Assembly (NCBI GenBank): GCA_018268995.1
Contig: JAFDVL010000057.1
Span: forward strand, 1 to 64,000
DNA length: 64,000 bases
DNA from: Acidobacteriota bacterium
GTDB taxonomy: Bacteria > Acidobacteriota > Blastocatellia > RBC074
Direction: 5' to 3'
Shown: piece by piece, positions 41,614 to 50,357 of the stretch
How the letters are laid out: each line of letters starts with the position of its first letter
Numbering within the stretch: the first letter of the stretch is position 1
Translations under genes and position numbers: made by a program
Notes under the pieces: generated by a model
What the model saw: the letters and a program-made list of their open reading frames with translations, nothing else
What the model was told of the DNA's origin: nothing
Databases searched by the model: none

Positions 41614-42656
41614 TGCCTCACAAAATAGCTGACAATGTGATACCCATCTAAAAACTTATACGGAGCTTTGCCGCTGGTGTAATGCCCACAAGGCAGGATC
41701 ACTTTATCTATTGGTAGGCCGTGGCGCTCGCAATCGTTGAGCACGATCTGCGACAGTTCGTAGGGAAATGTCAGGTCGTATTTTGCCGCAATCAATTTCG
41801 CTTTGCGCCGGATGTGCTTCATCTTAGGAATAATCGCGCTGGGGCTAATGGACAACCAGGCTTGCCGGGCTTCGTCCTGCGTCATGTACTGTTCGAGCGT
41901 TTTGCGAATATGCTGAGTTGTAATGCCCTGCCACACGACATCTCCAAAGTAAGAAGAAACGTGATTGAAGACTCCAACTTCTAATCGTTCATCATGTCCC
42001 CACGCTAGAAATCCGACACAGGAACCAACGCTTGTCCCCATAATGCCAATGCGTTTGATGCCCTGTAATTGCAGCCAATCGGCGCAGCGACGAATGTCAT
42101 GCACTGCTTGTTGCACCGATTGAATCGTGCGGCCAATATTGGAACTGACCATATAATCCGCCCGGTCAAGCTCCGGCGGCATGCGCCAGTCGTGATAGGG
42201 CAAACTAAGCCGCAACGCTGAAATGCCAAAATAGTTCAGCCCTTTGCAAATGGCGACATGCGCATCCTCTTTGCCATTCCATTGCGGCATGACGATGACC
42301 GCGCGATCACTGGGCTTTCCATTGCGCATCGCAGGGTAAAAGCGTGCGTGAACCGTGTTGTTAGTGGGCGAAGCCGTTTCGATACTGCTCGGAAACCGCA
42401 GCATGAAACCGTCAAAATCAAAATCTTTCGGGCGTGCTGGCGGCGGCGTGTAAAACTCGTGACTATTCGTCAAAACCTGTTGGTTGAATTTCTCCAACAC
42501 CGTAAGTGGTGAATAGCTGTTGCGGTGAGCTTGTCCGTTTAAGTGTTCCAATCCCCATTCAAAAGGCCGGACAACACGACTGTGAAAATCTTTGTCGTGA
42601 CAGCGCCGTTCCCAGGCGTGCATGAATTTACGATACAACTGATTCAGACTCCTCAA
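41604..42656 (-). CDS. Alpha/beta hydrolase, ABHD18/DUF2048-like (tentative)
   Basis: 350 residues without a signal peptide. It contains RAVIVMPQWNGKEDAHVAIC (oxyanion strand), ALRLSLPYHDWRMPPEL, and the nucleophile elbow IGIMGTSVGSCVGFLA (GTSVGS, Ser), with a late ILPCGHYTSGKAPY carrying the catalytic His. An Asp lies in the AAKYDLTFPYEL segment. The style (long helical N-terminus, GTSVGS) resembles DUF2048/ABHD18 proteins, from memory. It is translated together with the DUF2490 barrel gene, whose start overlaps its stop; together they may process lipid or envelope material (inference). Confidence 0.7.
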   Translation of the reverse strand: MRSLNQLYRKFMHAWERRCHDKDFHSRVVRPFEWGLEHLNGQAHRNSYSPLTVLEKFNQQVLTNSHEFYTPPPARPKDFDFDGFMLRFPSSIETASPTNNTVHARFYPAMRNGKPSDRAVIVMPQWNGKEDAHVAICKGLNYFGISALRLSLPYHDWRMPPELDRADYMVSSNIGRTIQSVQQAVHDIRRCADWLQLQGIKRIGIMGTSVGSCVGFLAWGHDERLEVGVFNHVSSYFGDVVWQGITTQHIRKTLEQYMTQDEARQAWLSISPSAIIPKMKHIRRKAKLIAAKYDLTFPYELSQIVLNDCERHGLPIDKVILPCGHYTSGKAPYKFLDGYHIVSYFVRQWR

Positions 42657-42756
42657 AGAAAAATGGCCGATTTCTTATTGAATCGGCGATGAAAGGCAGA
42701 ACTTCGTATTGTATGCAAGCAATGTCAAAAGACAAATGTGACAGGAGTGAAAACGC

Positions 42757-42807
42757 TTGCGCTCTCACGAGCAGCCTTCAGCAAAGGGCTATCCGACGAG
42801 AGCGCAA
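42757..42807 (-). terminator. Long hairpin after the subtilase gene
   Basis: TTGCGCTCTC (42757-42766) pairs perfectly with 42798-42807. An inner AGCCTT/AAGGGCT can also pair. On the minus strand the stem is followed by GCGTTTTCAC. Lies 30 bases past the subtilase stop. Confidence 0.5.
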
Positions 42808-42836
42808 ACGTTCTTCGGCTCAGTTATCCTTCGGGT

Positions 42837-45572
42837 CTATTTCACCTTGAAGGTTATTGTATTCACCACCCATCCATCTACATACATCACCAAATTCAAT
42901 GTCGCGTTTCGCCCCGCCAGGCTACTCGGCAACTCGACGTTAATTTGATCCAACCCGAAGAATTGACTTTGAGCTCCAGCGTAAGAAACGGTCAGCGGCG
43001 TACCTCCCAGATAGGCTTTGACTGTTGTCGGGTTTTCCGTTGGCCCCGTTTTGTTGCGGATACCCGTACCGTACAATTCTAAGAAAACGCGATCTCCCTG
43101 AACGCCCAAATCAATAGAGTCAATCGCAGATTCAGTAATTGGTGTTGTTGCACCGGGCTTAAAGCGCAAGATATTACCTGCTCCTTGTCCGCTGCCGTTC
43201 TGGCCACTTGTGAAAAGCCCCGGCCAAACTTTTGCCACACTAATTGCCCCGCGTGCGACCACGGTGCTATCTCGCAGCACTTCGATCATGGCTACGCCTT
43301 CGGCGGTTGCTGCCGGCAGGAGATAGTTGATCTGTCCGGCTGAAACAAAGAAGAGCTGGGCGAATCGAGCCGTATTGGATTTATCTGTGACCCGCACCTG
43401 AATACCGCCCAACGTGGTTGGCAAGGGTTGCCCTGATGGTGCGTTGACTGTGGCTGTGGCGAGGTTAACACCAAACCCGGACAGAATTGTGTCGGGGGCG
43501 GCAACTGTATCCAGCGCAAAGCTCGCGCCATTGACGCTGATAAATTCACTAGCATACACATTGTCTTTAACCGCTTTGACGGCGTCAAGCGCATTGATTT
43601 TGCCATAGCCCGTTTTGTAGCTGACAGACGTTCCCGTTGCTGCGTCATTCGTCACAGTGCGTCGCAGCAACCGTTTGATTTTTGCGGGAGGCAGGTTGGG
43701 ATCGGCGTGTAGCATCAACGCAATCACTCCGGTTGTGACGGGCGTTGCCATTGACGTTCCTGTGTAAGCCAGATGCTTACCATCGGGCGCGACATCGCTG
43801 GCATCTGGTGCCGGTGTAATATCGGCGGACATCGTTGACAGGATGTACGCACCGGGTGCCGCAATTTCTGGCTTCAGCCGCCCATCGCGGGAGGGGCCTT
43901 GGCTGGAACTATTGGCGGCGTTGCCCACGATTCCTTCGTCTGGTTTTGTAGTTGTGCCCGTTTGACTGGTGAACATGGTTTTTGTGACGAAGTTGGCAAC
44001 TGCAATGGCTTCGCGTGAAGTTGCAGGTGAACCAACGTGCATCAGGTTATCTGCGGAAGCCGTTACAAATGGAGTTGAGCCGTCGCTCAAATCCCAGACA
44101 TCCACTCGACCATTAATGACTTTGGTTCCACGACTTGTTAGTGTCCAATTACCTGCCAACTTATTCTTGAAAGTCACTAGCAGGTTGCGCGCATTGTTTC
44201 CTGATGTGCTGTTTTCTGCTTCTATGGTGATGTCGGCATCGCTGGCTGTTGTTTCAGTAGATTTTAATTCCAGTGTTCCGCCACCGGGTTTAGAAACCGT
44301 GAAGTCAAAAGAATCCTGAGCCGAGTGGATAATCAGCAATCCTTTAGCTTCGTCTGTAACCTGAAAGGTCAAGGAGCCTGCGACTCCTTGTTCATAAATG
44401 CGACCGGCATGAATCAGGGATGCGCCTTCGTTGCCCGCCGCAATTACGACTTGGCGGCCTTTTAATCCAACGGTGCTGGCGTTATCGGTGAGCAGCGTAT
44501 CAATCGTTTTCTCGACCGCGTCTGTGCCGTCGTGTTGGCTGGTGTGTCCGCCCAAACTCATGTTGATGACGAACGGAGCATTTAACGCTTTGGCTTGATC
44601 TCGAATCCAATTGAGCGCGGCGATTTGATCATCTTCGCCGAAGCCGGAACTGCCAGCGCGATTGGCTTTGACGATGACCAAATCAGCTTGGGGGGCAATG
44701 CCTGCGAAGGGACCGAGATTGCCGTTGTTCAAGGTTCCATTGCCCGCCGCGATGCCTGTGACGTGCGTGCCGTGATTGTTGGTGTCTTTCTCACCGACGG
44801 TGCCAGTATTGGCTAGCGCATTGTTGATATCGGTTTCAGTAAAAACTTTCCCCACGCTGCCAGGGCCGGAATTGGCCGCATCGCTCATATCCCATAGCGC
44901 TTTGATGCGGGTATTGCCATCAGCTTTTTTGAAGTCGCCATGCCGCCAATCAATGCCAGAGTCAATTACGCCGACGACAACGCCACTACCATTTACGTTG
45001 TATGTGGTACGTGCGTCGGGCGCTTTGACGGCGACGTTGGCTTGATCGTTTTTGAGGGGTGGGCGGCTCAGCTTTTTTGTTGTACTTGCCTCCGTTTTCA
45101 ATGGCTGGCTGTAACGCGCGGCACTGATGCGCTCAATAGCTTTCACCTCTGCCAGACGCGGTAAGTCATCGACAGAAACTGAAAGCACGACGATATTCGC
45201 TGCTCGTGTTCGTACTTTGAAGCCTGCATTTTCTAGCGCCGTTTGCGCTGCAGCCAGGGTTTCTTCGCTTCCTTCACGCAAGGTCGCAATTACACCTACG
45301 CTGAATGTGCCATTGCGTTCTTCAATCCGCGCGGTTTCGCGCAGGGCATTGCGTTTGTTCCGACGTTCTTCACTTAAAGTCGTTTCTGTCTGTGGTTTGC
45401 TTTTACTAAATTCCTGATAAACGCCTTTGAGCCGTGAATCAGCTTTTTGGGCAAATCCGCCTTCAGTTTGGGCACTGGACATGTTGGGCGCAATAACGAA
45501 AATTGCTAACAACAACGCCAGAATTACCAAACTATAAATACATTTCAGGAAGGGGAAATGGTTTCTATGCAC
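42837..45572 (-). CDS. Secreted S8 subtilisin-like protease with TIGR03437 C-terminus
   Basis: 911 residues. Signal peptide (LVILALLLAIFVIAPNMSSAQ), an inhibitor-like prodomain (about 90-150), then the S8 catalytic domain: Asp204 in VVGVIDSGID, His267 in NNHGTHVTG, oxyanion Asn381 in AAGNEGAS and Ser607 in TGTSMATP, so the triad is complete. A PA-like/beta insert lies between His and Ser (about 390-500). The C-terminal about 230 residues are the acidobacterial TIGR03437 module (VNGASFALDTVAAPDTILSG, FVSAGQINYLLPAATAEG, GLDQINVELP). The module recurs in the YHYH protein, suggesting a shared surface-retention or sorting role (inference). Divergent from the sigma-54 activator gene. Confidence 0.92.
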   Translation of the reverse strand: MHRNHFPFLKCIYSLVILALLLAIFVIAPNMSSAQTEGGFAQKADSRLKGVYQEFSKSKPQTETTLSEERRNKRNALRETARIEERNGTFSVGVIATLREGSEETLAAAQTALENAGFKVRTRAANIVVLSVSVDDLPRLAEVKAIERISAARYSQPLKTEASTTKKLSRPPLKNDQANVAVKAPDARTTYNVNGSGVVVGVIDSGIDWRHGDFKKADGNTRIKALWDMSDAANSGPGSVGKVFTETDINNALANTGTVGEKDTNNHGTHVTGIAAGNGTLNNGNLGPFAGIAPQADLVIVKANRAGSSGFGEDDQIAALNWIRDQAKALNAPFVINMSLGGHTSQHDGTDAVEKTIDTLLTDNASTVGLKGRQVVIAAGNEGASLIHAGRIYEQGVAGSLTFQVTDEAKGLLIIHSAQDSFDFTVSKPGGGTLELKSTETTASDADITIEAENSTSGNNARNLLVTFKNKLAGNWTLTSRGTKVINGRVDVWDLSDGSTPFVTASADNLMHVGSPATSREAIAVANFVTKTMFTSQTGTTTKPDEGIVGNAANSSSQGPSRDGRLKPEIAAPGAYILSTMSADITPAPDASDVAPDGKHLAYTGTSMATPVTTGVIALMLHADPNLPPAKIKRLLRRTVTNDAATGTSVSYKTGYGKINALDAVKAVKDNVYASEFISVNGASFALDTVAAPDTILSGFGVNLATATVNAPSGQPLPTTLGGIQVRVTDKSNTARFAQLFFVSAGQINYLLPAATAEGVAMIEVLRDSTVVARGAISVAKVWPGLFTSGQNGSGQGAGNILRFKPGATTPITESAIDSIDLGVQGDRVFLELYGTGIRNKTGPTENPTTVKAYLGGTPLTVSYAGAQSQFFGLDQINVELPSSLAGRNATLNLVMYVDGWVVNTITFKVK

Positions 45573-45930
45573 GTGATGACCTCCGAATGGATAAAGGGGG
45601 CTCTGCTATCTGCATTGGGCGAAATACTCGTTGTCTTTGCGAGAGAGTAACAAGAATAATCGCTAATTCTCAGAAAGGCAGGGTGTTGACTCAGATTGTA
45701 TTGTTCCAGGGCAGGTAACAATTGTCATGTTGCGGTAGTTGTGGCTCCCTTCGCTAGAAAGGGGCAAAGAAGACAACGTCACCAACTCATTTTCCGGCGC
45801 AAGTATTCATAGCCAAAATTTAATGTCAAGGTCAGTTTCCCCGCATCTTTTCTGATCGCTTTACGTCTTTCTACAAAAATGTTACTTTACGCGGTGGAAC
45901 TTACATTTTCGTGTTTTGGCTGGATAAACT
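45573..45930. other. Divergent intergenic region without recognised gene
   Basis: 358 bases between the subtilase and the sigma-54 activator. I see no coding pattern, strong hairpin or convincing promoter pair. A TTGACT near 45684 lacks a good -10 at the right distance. Confidence 0.4.
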
Positions 45931-47460
45931 ATGGAAGAACAAGCTTTACAGATCCGTCGTCTCTCGGCTTTGCTGGATGTGAGCCAGGCGCTTGGCTCCA
46001 CCCTGGATTACAAAATAGCGTTGGAGAGAGTGTTGGAAATTCTGGATCACGAGTTGGGAATGAAGCGAGGGGCCATTTCTTTGCTAGACGAAAAAACGCG
46101 TGATCTTTCGATTCAGTTTGCACATGGGCTGACCGAAACTGAGATTCGGCGTGGCCGCTATCGGCTGGACGAAGGAATTACCGGGAAAGTTGCGGCTTCA
46201 GGAAAACCTATTATCGTCCCACAAATTAGCAAGGAACCACTTTTCCTTTTCCGCACGCGCAAGCGTACAACCGCGCAGGAAGATTCGTTCATTTGCGTGC
46301 CGATCAAGAATCGCAAGCAAACCATTGGCACCATCTCCATCGCTTTTCCCTTCAAACCGGGGACTAATTATGACGACTCCGTAAAGTTACTTTCCATCGT
46401 AGCTTCAATGATTGCGCAAAGCCTTCGATTGGCGGAACTGGTGGCGCAGGAAAAGGCGCAACTGGCCGAAGAAAACACGTTGCTCAAGCGCGAATTGCAG
46501 GATAAGTATGACTTCCGCAACATCATTGGCACCAGCAAGGAAATGCGAGAAGTGTATGAGCAAATCGCCCAGGTGGCACATACAAATACGACTGTATTGA
46601 TCCGTGGCGAATCGGGGACGGGCAAGGAATTGGTCGCACACGCCATTCATTACAACAGCCCGCGTTCAGGAAAACCCTTTGTAAAAGTGAATTGTGCAGC
46701 TTTGCCGGAATCGTTGATTGAATCTGAGTTGTTCGGCCACGAAAAGGGCAGTTTTACCGGGGCTATCGGGCGCAAAAAAGGCCGCTTTGAAATGGCCGAA
46801 GGCGGCACGCTTTTTCTGGACGAAATTGGCGATCTTTCGCCTGCGATGCAGGTCAAGCTTTTGCGTGTGTTGCAGGAACGAGAGTTTGAGCGTGTCGGCG
46901 GCGTCGAAACCGTCAAAGTCAATGTGCGTTTGATTGCCGCGACAAATGTGGATTTGGAACAAGCTGTCCAAGGTGGAAGCTTCCGCTCCGACTTGTATTA
47001 TCGCTTGAATGTGTTTTCGATCTATATGCCACCGTTGCGGGAACGACGGGCGGATATTTTGCTGCTGGCAGATCATTTCCTCGAAAAATACGGGCGGCAA
47101 AACGGGCGGAGCATCAAACGGATTTCGACGCCTGCGATTGATATGCTCACCAGCTATCACTGGCCGGGCAATGTCCGTGAATTGGAAAATGTGATTGAGC
47201 GCTCAACGCTTGTTTGCGAAGGCAATGTCATTCATGGCTATCATTTGCCACCCACCTTACAGACGGCAGAAGGCTCCGGCACGGTCACCCGCACCAGCCT
47301 GGAACAAGCAGTAGAAGCTTATGAGAAGGAAATGATCATGGATGCGTTGAAAACTACGCGCGGCAATCGAGCGCGCGCGGCCAGAATGCTGGATACGACG
47401 GAACGCATTTTGGGGTACAAGGTCGAAAAATACAAAATTGACTGTAAGCGGTTTAAGTGA
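45931..47460 (+). CDS. GAF-domain sigma-54 transcriptional activator (NifA-like)
   Basis: 509 residues. N-terminal GAF domain (about 20-170) instead of a receiver, with [20 protein letters not shown] as its signature; AAA+ domain with Walker A GESGTGKE (226-233), a GSFTGA contact loop (273-278, Ser replacing the usual Ala), Walker [12 protein letters not shown] and [13 protein letters not shown]; then a Fis-type HTH ([20 protein letters not shown]). This is the NifA/NorR/FhlA architecture, in which a small molecule bound by GAF controls activity. It lies directly upstream of a type III glutamine synthetase gene with a sigma-54 promoter, its likely target. No strong ribosome site precedes the ATG. 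Confidence 0.9.
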   Translation: MEEQALQIRRLSALLDVSQALGSTLDYKIALERVLEILDHELGMKRGAISLLDEKTRDLSIQFAHGLTETEIRRGRYRLDEGITGKVAASGKPIIVPQISKEPLFLFRTRKRTTAQEDSFICVPIKNRKQTIGTISIAFPFKPGTNYDDSVKLLSIVASMIAQSLRLAELVAQEKAQLAEENTLLKRELQDKYDFRNIIGTSKEMREVYEQIAQVAHTNTTVLIRGESGTGKELVAHAIHYNSPRSGKPFVKVNCAALPESLIESELFGHEKGSFTGAIGRKKGRFEMAEGGTLFLDEIGDLSPAMQVKLLRVLQEREFERVGGVETVKVNVRLIAATNVDLEQAVQGGSFRSDLYYRLNVFSIYMPPLRERRADILLLADHFLEKYGRQNGRSIKRISTPAIDMLTSYHWPGNVRELENVIERSTLVCEGNVIHGYHLPPTLQTAEGSGTVTRTSLEQAVEAYEKEMIMDALKTTRGNRARAARMLDTTERILGYKVEKYKIDCKRFK

Positions 47461-47605
47461 AAGGTGGAATGCGACAATAATGTCTGATTGGCTATTGATT
47501 CTTACAGTTTTGGCATCGTTCTGGTAAGAGACTTCTTCTACTCATGAAACGCTTTTCTCTTTTATTTCTCTATACTTAGATATTCCTTTTTTACTTTTCC
47601 CATCT

Positions 47606-47622
47606 TTGGCAGGGTTTTTGCT
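47606..47622 (+). promoter_or_regulatory. Sigma-54 (-24/-12) promoter of glnN
   Basis: TTGGCAGGGTTTTTGCT: GG at 47608-47609 and GC at 47620-47621 with ten bases between, and TTGC intact at -12. Predicted start near 47633, leaving a leader of about 127 bases. Confidence 0.8.
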
Positions 47623-47759
47623 ATCTCTGTAGCCTTGAGGATTGCTTACCTTTATTCCTTCAAGACATTTGTTGAGCTACGAATTATCAAGTTTTCATTC
47701 GTTGATGGATGAGAAAGGCATCTGTCCTAAAACTACAAAATTGGAGAAAAAGAATCATT

Positions 47760-49943
47760 ATGAGCACATCAGAAAATCAAGGTCGCCTGTGGGCCATTAG
47801 CGAAGTCAGCAAACGTACTCCCCGCGAGATTGGTAATGGGCGGAAAGCTTCAGAGTATTTCGGCTGTAACACATTCAACCAGAAGGTTATGGCAGAAAAG
47901 CTGCCCAAGGATATTTACAAATCCCTGATCAAAACCGTCAAGCATGGACACAAGTTGGATCAAAGTATTGCGCCTGCTGTCGCGCATGCAGTGAAAGAAT
48001 GGGCGCTGGAAAACGGCTGCACCCATTATACCCACTGGTTCCAACCGAATACGGGCATCACTGCCGAAAAGCACGATGCGTTTTTGACAATTGATGGGGA
48101 TGGACAAGCCATAGAGCGGTTTTCAGCTTCGCAGCTTGTGCAGAGTGAACCCGATGCCTCCAGCTTCCCGTCCGGTGGGATGCGAACAACATTCGAGGCG
48201 CGCGGCTACACGGCATGGGACCCGAATACTCCGATTTTTATTATGGAAAGCACGAACGGCAAAACGCTTTGCGTTCCGTCAGTGTTCATTTCCTATCACG
48301 GTCAAGCGCTGGATAAGAAAGCACCGTTGCTGCGTTCGGTTGAATATTTGAGCAAGAATGCCTTGCGAGTGTTGAAGTTGTTCGGGAAAACCCCGACGCA
48401 CGTCGAAGCGACGCTGGGACCGGAGCAGGAATATTTTCTGGTTGACGATGCGTTTTATACGCTGCGCCCTGACCTTGTTGCTGCGGGCCGTACCTTGATT
48501 GGTGCAAAACCGCCGAAAGGACAAGAACTGGAAGATCAATATTTCGGCAGCATCAAGGCACGCATCCTGGCTTTCATGCAGGAGTTCGAGCACGAGCTTT
48601 TCAAACTTGGCATCCCTGTTAAGACGCGTCATAACGAGGTCGCGCCTAGTCAGTATGAAATGGCACCGACTTTTGATTTGGTTAGCGTGGCAACCGACCA
48701 TAACCAACTCGCTATGGAAATGCTCCGCCGTGTGTCGAAGCGTCATAACCTCGCGTTTTTGATTCACGAAAAACCGTTTGCCGGCATTAATGGCAGCGGC
48801 AAGCACAATAACTGGTCAATCGCGACTTCCGATGGCGAAAATCTGTTGGAGCCGGGCGAGACGCCAGACCAGAACCTGCAATTCCTCGTGTTTCTCTTGG
48901 GCACGATGAAGGGAGTGCATAAGTATGCCGGGTTATTGCGTGCGGCGATTGCCAGTTCTGGTAATGACCACCGCCTGGGCGCGAACGAAGCGCCGCCTGC
49001 AATCATTTCGGTCTTCCTGGGCGAAGCGTTGACGAAGATTTTGGATTCGATTGAAAGCGGAAAAATCGAAGGTGACACGACACAGAAGAAAGTGATTAAC
49101 CTGAGTGTGTCGAAGTTGCCGGAAGTGGCCCGCGACAACACGGATCGCAATCGCACCTCGCCTTTCGCTTTCACGGGGAACAAGTTCGAGTTCCGTGCGG
49201 TCGGTTCCAGTTCATCAACCGCAACGCCGATGGCTACCTTAAACGCTGCGGTCGGTGACGCGCTTGCCGAAGTGGCGGATGCTATTGAGTCTCGGATCAA
49301 AGATGGCAGCGATTTTGAAAAGGCCGTGCTGGATTTCCTCCGCGAAGCTGTGATTGAAACGAAGAACGTGCGGTTTGAAGGAAACAACTATGCGGAAGAA
49401 TGGGTAATTGAAGCTGAAAAGCGCGGCTTGCTGAATCTGCGCAAAACGCCCGAAGCTTTGGCACAACTGAAGACTGCCGAGGCAAAAGCCTTGTTCACCA
49501 AATCAGGCGTGTATGCAGAAGACGAACTGGAATCACGCTATCACCTGGAAGAAGAGCGTTATATCAAGGACCTTGAAATTGAAATCGCTTGTCTCAAGGA
49601 AATCGTGTCAACCCAGGTTCTTCCTGCTGCCTACAAACATCAGGCCAATCTGGTGGCAGCTGTGAAAGACCTTGGCAGCATCCTGGGCAATACAGATGCC
49701 GTCGCCACACAGAAAGCCGAAGTCGAAAATGTTGCCGGTTTGATTGCGTCCCTGAATGGCGCGGTCAAGCATCTTGATGAAGCGGTCGAGAAAGCAGAAG
49801 CCGGAGACAAGGCTACCGCTTTTGCCTATGAGGTTTCTGATGCAATGCTGGCGGTGCGTGATGTCTGCGACAAACTCGAAGTCACGGTGGATGACAATCT
49901 GTGGCCACTGCCGAAGTATCGTGAAATGCTGTTCCTGGTTTAG
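47760..49943 (+). CDS. glnN: Glutamine synthetase type III
   Basis: Makes glutamine from glutamate, ammonia and ATP. 727 residues, the large size of GSIII (GlnN), much longer than GSI. Marks of the class: WFQPNTGITAEKHDAFLTI, then FEARGYTAWDPNTPIFIME, LGPEQEYFLVD, PVKTRHNEVAPSQYEMAP, HEKPFAGINGSGKHNNWS (nucleotide/glutamate loop) and RNRTSPFAFTGNKFEFRAVG. The C-terminal about 150 residues form the GSIII-specific helical bundle (VLPAAYKHQANLVAAVKDLG). I start at MSTSENQGRL; GGAG is 14 bases upstream and an earlier in-frame ATG adds a basic, unconserved tail. Preceded by a sigma-54 promoter and a GAF-type activator gene, indicating nitrogen control. A strong terminator follows. Confidence 0.96.
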   Translation: MSTSENQGRLWAISEVSKRTPREIGNGRKASEYFGCNTFNQKVMAEKLPKDIYKSLIKTVKHGHKLDQSIAPAVAHAVKEWALENGCTHYTHWFQPNTGITAEKHDAFLTIDGDGQAIERFSASQLVQSEPDASSFPSGGMRTTFEARGYTAWDPNTPIFIMESTNGKTLCVPSVFISYHGQALDKKAPLLRSVEYLSKNALRVLKLFGKTPTHVEATLGPEQEYFLVDDAFYTLRPDLVAAGRTLIGAKPPKGQELEDQYFGSIKARILAFMQEFEHELFKLGIPVKTRHNEVAPSQYEMAPTFDLVSVATDHNQLAMEMLRRVSKRHNLAFLIHEKPFAGINGSGKHNNWSIATSDGENLLEPGETPDQNLQFLVFLLGTMKGVHKYAGLLRAAIASSGNDHRLGANEAPPAIISVFLGEALTKILDSIESGKIEGDTTQKKVINLSVSKLPEVARDNTDRNRTSPFAFTGNKFEFRAVGSSSSTATPMATLNAAVGDALAEVADAIESRIKDGSDFEKAVLDFLREAVIETKNVRFEGNNYAEEWVIEAEKRGLLNLRKTPEALAQLKTAEAKALFTKSGVYAEDELESRYHLEEERYIKDLEIEIACLKEIVSTQVLPAAYKHQANLVAAVKDLGSILGNTDAVATQKAEVENVAGLIASLNGAVKHLDEAVEKAEAGDKATAFAYEVSDAMLAVRDVCDKLEVTVDDNLWPLPKYREMLFLV

Positions 49944-50082
49944 GGAACTTGATTTCAGTCATCCCGATGTTCCGGCTACCCTCCATCGCCTGGCTGAATG
50001 ATTTTATTCTGTCCGTAGTTGTTAAGAACCCAATCTCCTATCGTTGGGCAAATCACTGACTTTCTGGTAGCTCATTCATTTG

Positions 50083-50121
50083 TTGCCGTCTCTTGATAAT
50101 TCAAGGGGCGGCAATTTTTTT
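50083..50121 (+). terminator. Intrinsic terminator after glnN
   Basis: 14-bp stem (50083-50096 with 50101-50114, two G-U pairs), TAAT loop, then seven T. Preceded by about 130 bases with no gene. Confidence 0.92.
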
Positions 50122-50154
50122 GTTCTTGGTGGTAGATCAACCACAGGAGATGAC

Positions 50155-50228
50155 GGCGGAAGCCCGACTGTGAAGGAGGGCGCGGAGGCAGTGCATAAGA
50201 CGCCCTCCTTCACAGTCGGGCTTCCGCC
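50155..50228. repeat. Perfect 28-bp inverted repeat, 18-base loop
   Basis: Arms 50155-50182 and 50201-50228 are exact inverses (left arm begins GGCGGAAGCCCGACTGTGAA). No T-run follows and the gene terminators lie on either side, so it is not needed as a terminator. Looks like a recently inserted palindromic element. Confidence 0.85.
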
Positions 50229-50271
50229 ATTACTCCGATTGCCTGGGATCGGCTTGGTAGACCTCTCTGCC

Positions 50272-50316
50272 ATAAAAAATGCGGGCCAACCGTGGTTTTA
50301 TGCACGATTGGCCCGC
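50272..50316 (-). terminator. Intrinsic terminator of the giant secreted-protein gene
   Basis: Arms 50303-50316 and 50281-50294 pair with one G-U in the minus transcript. ATTTTTTATGG follows. About 40 bases beyond the stop codon. Confidence 0.88.
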
Positions 50317-50357
50317 GATAGAGGAAGGAGAGCAAGCCTAAAGTCTGGGCGGTGGAT

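Noticed and set aside
45684-45712. Sigma-70 promoter with TTGACT
   Set aside because: No acceptable -10 hexamer 16-18 bases downstream.
50155-50228. Transcription terminator reading of the 28-bp inverted repeat
   Set aside because: No T-run on either side and better terminators lie on both sides; kept as a palindromic element instead.
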